From Propionibacteriaceae bacterium (GTDB taxonomy: Bacteria > Actinomycetota > Actinomycetes > Propionibacteriales > Propionibacteriaceae), in assembly GCA_009781325.1 (NCBI GenBank), contig WQYJ01000070.1, positions 1 to 9,360 on the forward strand: a DNA stretch of 9,360 nt. The letters are read 5' to 3'. Below the pieces are notes generated by a model. The model had not been told where the DNA came from. It was given only the letters and a program-made list of their open reading frames with translations, and searched no databases. The translations under genes were made by a program, and so were the position numbers. This document shows positions 5,852 to 9,360 of the stretch, piece by piece. The first letter of the stretch is position 1; every line of letters starts with the position of its first letter.

Positions 5852-6435
5852 GCCTGTTTACCCCTGGAAATTCCCTGATTCACAGAACTCCTGCCTGGGT
5901 AAAACTGCTGATGCTTGCAATCCTGGGAACAACCGCAATGCTGATCTCCTCCGCGATCATCCTTGGTGCGGGTCTGGCTCTGATCGCGCTGGGCTACATC
6001 ACAGCCCGCGTCCCGTGGCGGTTGGTGTGGCGAATCTCGCGGATGGTAGTGCTCTTCGTCGGATTGATCGCCGCTGTTCAATGGCTGTTCATGTCAGCCC
6101 ACAGTGGTCTGGTTGTGGGACTGAGGATTACCATCTTGGTCACAGCAGCCAACCTCCTGACTCTCACCACATCGATGACCGACCTCATCTCTGCGGTCGA
6201 AACGTGGCTGAAACCTCTAATGCGCGTGGGGGTACGCCCCGACCGGGTGGGTATCGCTATTGCCTTAACCCTGCGTTTTATCCCCGTCCTCATTGAGCAA
6301 GGTAGGTGTATCCGCGAAGCCCAGGCAGCCAGGGGGGTCAAGGCTCGTTTCACCTACCTAGTCCCGCTGATCATCCGAACTCTTCGTATGGCTGATGGGG
6401 TTGGCGAGGCCCTTGAAGTACGAGGAGTGAGTTGA
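5845..6435 (+). CDS. bioN: Biotin ECF transporter transmembrane component (EcfT/BioN)
   Basis: Membrane coupling subunit of 196 aa, typical of BioN. Hydrophobic segments lie near residues 19-35, 36-52, 66-84, 88-106 and 136-152, consistent with about five membrane spans. The cytoplasmic coupling region carries two Arg-Gly motifs: AARG (161-164) within EAQAARGVKARF, and EVRG (191-194) at the extreme C-terminus, where the second is usually also ARG. These helices dock into grooves of the ATPase. The ATG at 5845 lies inside the bioQ stop region (7-bp overlap), so expression is tied to bioQ and its operator. It is separated from bioY-bioM by a second operator-controlled promoter rather than joined in one bioYMN run. 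With BioY and BioM it completes the importer. Confidence 0.92.
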   Translation: MLSLFTPGNSLIHRTPAWVKLLMLAILGTTAMLISSAIILGAGLALIALGYITARVPWRLVWRISRMVVLFVGLIAAVQWLFMSAHSGLVVGLRITILVTAANLLTLTTSMTDLISAVETWLKPLMRVGVRPDRVGIAIALTLRFIPVLIEQGRCIREAQAARGVKARFTYLVPLIIRTLRMADGVGEALEVRGVS

Positions 6436-6445
6436 GGGGTGGTAC

Positions 6446-6475
6446 TGGACAGTGCAGTTTTCCCCGGAGTAAAGT
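6446..6475 (+). promoter_or_regulatory. Promoter of bioY-bioM
   Basis: TGGACA (6446-6451), an 18-nt spacer and TAAAGT (6470-6475). Initiation would fall at about 6482, inside the operator just downstream, leaving a leader of about 25 nt that contains a GGAAGGA ribosome binding site (6496-6502) before the ATG at 6507. Confidence 0.65.
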
Positions 6476-6477
6476 AA

Positions 6478-6492
6478 CTGAACAGTGTTCAG
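6478..6492 (+). promoter_or_regulatory. BioQ-type operator upstream of bioY
   Basis: CTGAAC-AGT-GTTCAG is a perfect 15-bp palindrome with the same TGAAC-N3-GTTCA core as the site before bioQ. It covers the expected transcription start, so a bound repressor would block initiation. Confidence 0.85.
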
Positions 6493-6506
6493 GATGGAAG
6501 GATAGG

Positions 6507-7064
6507 ATGAAAGCCAGAGACCTTGCCCTGATCGCCTTGTTTGCTGGGCTCACAGCAGCCCTAGGTCTCACCCCGGTGATCCCTCTGCCGATCCTCGGGA
6601 TCACCTTTGCCCTTCAAACCCTCGGAATGCTGCTTGCCGGAGGTGTTCTGGGTGCAAAACGCGCCGCCTTAGCCATGCTGCTGGTGCTGGCCCTGGTCGC
6701 CATAGGACTACCCGTACTCACCGGAGGTCAGGGCGGCCTCGGAAAGTTTGTCGGGCCAACAGCAGGTTTCATCTGGTCCTGGCCGCTCGGAGGGCTCATC
6801 GTCGGGGCACTGATTGAACGATGGTGGACCACACTCACCTTCCTCACAGCCTTTATCGCTGCCTTACTCGGATCAGTGAGTCTGTATTTGCTGGGGCACA
6901 CCTGGCTGAGCGTCTCATTGGGGATTCCTGTCGACACCGCCATGTGGACATGGGTGCTCTATCTGCCCGGAGATATCCTCAAGTCCATCCTGGCCGGCGT
7001 CATCATCGTAAGTGTCAAAAAGGCCTACCCCCTGATCAACCCGCACCAGAAAGAATCACCATGA
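6507..7064 (+). CDS. bioY: Biotin transporter substrate-binding component BioY
   Basis: S component of an ECF transporter, an integral membrane protein that binds biotin; 185 aa, the usual BioY length. It is strongly hydrophobic with about six spans. Family hallmarks are the N-terminal VIPLPILGITFALQTLGMLLAG (about 24-45), the glycine-rich loop and span GLGKFVGPTAGFIWSWPLGG (77-96), and the C-terminal YLPGDILKSILAGVII (152-167). The ATG at 6507 follows GGAAGGA at good spacing, and BioY-like sequence (MKARDLALIALFAGLTAALG) begins there, so the in-frame extension upstream is not used. The stop overlaps the bioM start in an ATGA junction. It is controlled by the BioQ-type operator 15 bp upstream. 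Confidence 0.96.
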   Translation: MKARDLALIALFAGLTAALGLTPVIPLPILGITFALQTLGMLLAGGVLGAKRAALAMLLVLALVAIGLPVLTGGQGGLGKFVGPTAGFIWSWPLGGLIVGALIERWWTTLTFLTAFIAALLGSVSLYLLGHTWLSVSLGIPVDTAMWTWVLYLPGDILKSILAGVIIVSVKKAYPLINPHQKESP

Positions 7065-7750
7065 TCCACTTTGATGCGGTCAGCCATGCCTATGGGGAGC
7101 GGAGTGTGCTCACGGAAATCTCTGTGGAACTCACCGAACACCGAATCGGGGTCATCGGAGGCAATGGTTCCGGAAAGTCCACGCTGGCTCGACTCTGCAA
7201 CGGCCTGATCATTCCAACCTCAGGTACGGTGACTGTGCGCGGGCACAACACCAAGAAAGACCTAGCCAAGGTACGCCGCCTGGTGGGGTTTGTCTTCCAA
7301 GACCCGGATCTGCAGATCATCATGCCCACGGTTGAAGAAGACCTAGCTTTCTCCCTGCGCCCGCAACGCCTACCTCACGATCAGGTGCAAGCCCGAGTGG
7401 ACCTCTGGCTGAAAAAATTTCACCTTGATTCTCACCGTACCCACCCAGCACACCTGCTCTCTGGGGGGCAAAAACAACTCCTAGCCATTGCTGCCATCCT
7501 CATCACTGAACCCGAGATCCTGATCTTTGATGAACCCACAACCCTGTTGGATCTCAAGAACACCCGCATCGTGATGAATCTCATCGCAAGCCTTGACCAA
7601 CAAGTCATCGTTGTCACCCATGATCTGGACTGTCTGGCTAGCTTCGACCGTGTCATCGTTGTCGACAACGGCCGCATCGTTGCTGATGGACGCCCAGATG
7701 AGGCAATTACTTTCTATCAACACCTGATCTCCCAATCAGGACTAGACTGA
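7061..7750 (+). CDS. bioM: Biotin ECF transporter ATPase BioM
   Basis: ABC ATPase of 229 aa, the single energising subunit of a BioMNY importer. Walker A is GGNGSGKST (33-41), the Q-loop is FQDPDLQ (79-85, typical of CbiO/EcfA ATPases), the signature is LSGGQKQ (133-139), Walker B is ILIFDEPT (153-160), the D-loop is LLDL, and the switch histidine is H187 in VVTHDLD. All catalytic residues are present. The start is the ATG of the ATGA overlap with bioY (translational coupling); the open frame upstream of it lies within bioY and has no homology. There is no second ATPase, as expected for a dedicated biotin system. The next gene starts 30 bp after its stop. Confidence 0.96.
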   Translation: MIHFDAVSHAYGERSVLTEISVELTEHRIGVIGGNGSGKSTLARLCNGLIIPTSGTVTVRGHNTKKDLAKVRRLVGFVFQDPDLQIIMPTVEEDLAFSLRPQRLPHDQVQARVDLWLKKFHLDSHRTHPAHLLSGGQKQLLAIAAILITEPEILIFDEPTTLLDLKNTRIVMNLIASLDQQVIVVTHDLDCLASFDRVIVVDNGRIVADGRPDEAITFYQHLISQSGLD

Positions 7751-7768
7751 TAGCTACCAGGACAGACG

Positions 7769-7776
7769 AAGGAGGG
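7769..7776 (+). promoter_or_regulatory. Strong ribosome binding site of the orphan ParC C-terminal domain gene
   Basis: AAGGAGGG lies 4 nt before the ATG at 7781 and is the closest match to the anti-Shine-Dalgarno in the window. It fixes the start of the downstream gene and argues that this gene is translated on its own and is not simply the 3' relic of a longer one. Confidence 0.85.
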
Positions 7777-7780
7777 CGAC

Positions 7781-8659
7781 ATGGATTGGGTAGTTCTTTC
7801 CGCAACGGGGCGATTGGCGCGGGTGAAACTTGAAGAGTCTCCATGGAAGGCTCGGGCAACTCAGCCAAATACTAGGGTCGACCATGATGTGATCGCCTCG
7901 ACTGCACCAGCGGTCGGGGGCGAAGTTGGAGCTGTGACAGCCTCAGGTACGGCGTACCTGATCAATGCTGATGCATGCGAGGAATTGGCCCCTGGAGGCC
8001 CGTGGTCGCTATGGAACGGACATCTAGCCGACTCTTTGGTGGCCGCTGGTGAGCATGTCGTCGGCTTGTTCAGCCTGGATCTTGATGCTCCCCCACTAGC
8101 TTTGGCAACTCGAGAAGGGGTTGTGAAAAGGGTCGTCCCTGAATACAAGGGCTGGGATTCCTGGGAGGTCATGGCTGTCAAAGACGGCGACCAGATTGTC
8201 GGTGCTGCCCATGCATCAGACACCGATGAACTCGCTTTCGTCACCGTGGAGGCCCAGTTACTGCGCCTTTCTGCCCGTGAAGTACGCCCGCAGGGCCGCG
8301 CTGCCGGCGGTATGGCTGGGATCAAGCTCGCTCCAGGCTCTGATGTGATCTTCTTCACCGCCGTGGCCAAGGATGATCGAGACGATGCCATCGTAGCTAC
8401 GCTGGCTTCGGGCGGGGATTCGGCTGCCACGATGAAGATCACTCCTTTTTTAGACTATCCTGCCAAAGGCCGTGCCACTTCAGGTGTACGTACTCACAGA
8501 TTCTTGAAGGGCCAAGATCATCTGGGTCTGGCCTGGGTCGGCATTCCTCCAGTACGGGCCTGCGACTCCACCGGTGCGCCGCGTAATCTTCCCAGTGCCC
8601 AGGATCGCCGAGACGCAACCGGATCCAAGGTCTACGGGCCCTTCTACGCCTTTGGATAA
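7781..8659 (+). CDS. Stand-alone C-terminal domain of ParC/GyrA-type topoisomerase subunit
   Basis: Protein of 292 aa that resembles, end to end, only the C-terminal beta-pinwheel of actinobacterial topoisomerase IV subunit A. Recognisable pieces are WVVLSATGRLAR (3-14), HDVIAS plus GEVGAVTASG (35-56), LATREGVVKRVVPEY (108-122), QGRAAGGMAGIKL (171-183, GyrA-box-like), KGRATSGVRTHRFLKG (229-244) and the LP...RRD tail (270-278). The breakage-reunion domain with its active-site Tyr is absent, and no remnant lies upstream, where bioM ends 30 bp away. The pinwheel wraps DNA in gyrase and contacts DNA in topoisomerase IV, so this protein could bind DNA but cannot cleave it. The start is fixed by AAGGAGGG. 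No promoter is evident, so it may be transcribed with bioY-bioM. The frame is intact, against simple decay. It overlaps the convergent HAD gene by 16 bp. Confidence 0.88.
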   Translation: MDWVVLSATGRLARVKLEESPWKARATQPNTRVDHDVIASTAPAVGGEVGAVTASGTAYLINADACEELAPGGPWSLWNGHLADSLVAAGEHVVGLFSLDLDAPPLALATREGVVKRVVPEYKGWDSWEVMAVKDGDQIVGAAHASDTDELAFVTVEAQLLRLSAREVRPQGRAAGGMAGIKLAPGSDVIFFTAVAKDDRDDAIVATLASGGDSAATMKITPFLDYPAKGRATSGVRTHRFLKGQDHLGLAWVGIPPVRACDSTGAPRNLPSAQDRRDATGSKVYGPFYAFG

Positions 8660-9360
8660 GCCACTGCCGGGGCAAGTAGAGCGCTGAGATCGGACCCAAT
8701 AAACGTGGGATGCCGATTGGGTGTAGCCTGAGCAAGATCGTCCATGGAGTGTGATCCGGATAAGACAAACAACGAGTCCCAGCCGGCATTGTTGGCTCCC
8801 TCAATATCGGTATCGAGACGGTCCCCGACGAAGAGCATCCTCGTACCTCCAAGGCGCACAACAGTTTCGTCCAGAAGTGGGCGGGCTGGTTTTCCTCCCA
8901 TGATCGGGGTTCGCCCGACCAGTGCTTGAGACATCGCCTGGATGATGCCGCCCATGCCGATCGCAAGTCCATCCGGGGTGGGGCGGTTGAAGTCGTTGTT
9001 GCAGGCATACCACGCGGCCCCTGCTTGAACAGCGAAACACCCCTGGTTGAGGTCCTCCCATGTCAAGCCTGGGTGGTAGCCAACGCAGATGGCTGCCGTA
9101 CTGGACGAACGCTGAGTGACCGGGTGTAGGCCCACGCCTGCAATCTCATCGGCTAGGGCTTGGGTTCCCAGGACATAGACCTCTGCTCCCAACGGAAGCC
9201 CCGCAGACATGATCCGGGCTGTAGCTTGAGCTGATGTCACGACATCTGCCGGGTCAGCCTCAATTCCCAGTGCAGTGAGGTGATCAGCAACCTCGGTGGG
9301 GGTACGCTGGGCGTTGTTCGTCACAAAGCCAACATGGATTCCGCGGCGATGAAGTTCAGA
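8644..9360 (-). CDS. HAD-superfamily IIA hydrolase (NagD/phosphoglycolate phosphatase-like), 5' end beyond window
   Basis: Partial gene: 238 codons plus stop are visible and the frame stays open to the window edge, so the N-terminus with the nucleophile Asp motif I is missing. Visible from the edge: SELHRRGIHVGFVTNNAQRTPTEVADHL, containing motif II (V/T-N-N), then the IIA cap, the Lys of motif III in MGGKPARPLL (K codon at 8890-8892), and motif IV GDRLDTDIEGANNAG (from 8826). This is the pattern of HAD-IIA phosphatases such as NagD and 4-nitrophenylphosphatase/PGPase homologues; the substrate cannot be told. A GTG at 9324 encodes an internal Val, not the start. In M. tuberculosis the homologous gene (Rv1692) is next to Rv1693-tlyA; here about 4 kb of plus-strand genes lie between. 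Confidence 0.93.
   Translation of the reverse strand, partial: SELHRRGIHVGFVTNNAQRTPTEVADHLTALGIEADPADVVTSAQATARIMSAGLPLGAEVYVLGTQALADEIAGVGLHPVTQRSSSTAAICVGYHPGLTWEDLNQGCFAVQAGAAWYACNNDFNRPTPDGLAIGMGGIIQAMSQALVGRTPIMGGKPARPLLDETVVRLGGTRMLFVGDRLDTDIEGANNAGWDSLFVLSGSHSMDDLAQATPNRHPTFIGSDLSALLAPAVAYPKA

Noticed and set aside
5724..6296. Plus-strand 190-aa open frame across the bioQ-bioN junction
   Set aside because: It is out of frame with two recognisable genes and shows no protein-like motif; an ordinary shadow frame.
7743..7748. Promoter for the ParC-domain gene (TAGACT at the end of bioM)
   Set aside because: No acceptable -35 hexamer lies 16-19 nt upstream, and the box overlaps the bioM stop; read-through from bioY-bioM is as likely.
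7861..8442. Long 193-aa open frame antisense to the ParC-domain gene
   Set aside because: Its composition (Ser, Ala, Pro and Thr rich) is what the complement of a GC-biased gene gives, there is no ribosome binding site, and the plus-strand gene has clear family similarity.
8439..9008. Minus-strand 189-aa open frame inside the HAD gene
   Set aside because: It overlaps the HAD gene in another frame on the same strand, is rich in Arg, Trp and Pro, and has no motif.

Overview
The window looks chromosomal and comes from an Actinomycetota (high-GC Gram-positive) bacterium of moderate GC content. The evidence is the pieces of the actinobacterial block HAD phosphatase / ~56-aa protein / tlyA / nadK / recN (the Rv1692-Rv1696 order of Mycobacterium tuberculosis), a TlyA and a PncA that align closely with the mycobacterial proteins, a TetR-type biotin regulator with BioQ-like operators, and several apparently leaderless start codons. 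The genus cannot be fixed from the sequence.

Layout. Positions 1-282 are non-coding: two identical 86-bp tandem units (probably continuing off the left edge), each with a palindromic element, then one inverted copy of the element and a degenerate 20-bp direct repeat. recN and nadK follow on the minus strand. The 284-bp gap between nadK and the divergent pncA holds a second inverted pair of the palindromic element, framed by perfect 17-bp inverted repeats (2932-3127). pncA converges on tlyA, and their stop codons overlap. tlyA is preceded by a 56-aa gene that overlaps it by 11 bp. All genes from 4710 to 8659 are on the plus strand: a GNAT acetyltransferase, bioQ-bioN, bioY-bioM, and an orphan ParC/GyrA C-terminal domain. 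The window ends in the 3' part of a minus-strand HAD-IIA phosphatase.

Function. bioN, bioY and bioM encode a complete energy-coupling-factor biotin importer (EcfT, S component, ATPase). The TetR gene next to them is very probably its biotin-responsive repressor: perfect TGAAC-N3-GTTCA palindromes sit on the bioQ-bioN promoter and at the start of the bioY-bioM transcript. pncA (nicotinamide to nicotinate) and nadK (NAD to NADP) form a divergent NAD-metabolism pair around the repeat element. RecN (break repair) and TlyA (rRNA 2'-O-methylation) are housekeeping.

Most notable items: a free-standing ParC C-terminal beta-pinwheel gene with the best Shine-Dalgarno in the window, just after the biotin ATPase; the mobile-looking palindromic repeats, whose loop differs consistently with orientation; two perfect BioQ-type operators; and three start codons placed exactly 6 nt after a TAGNNT -10 box. 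I saw no new multi-gene system such as a defence island or biosynthetic cluster.
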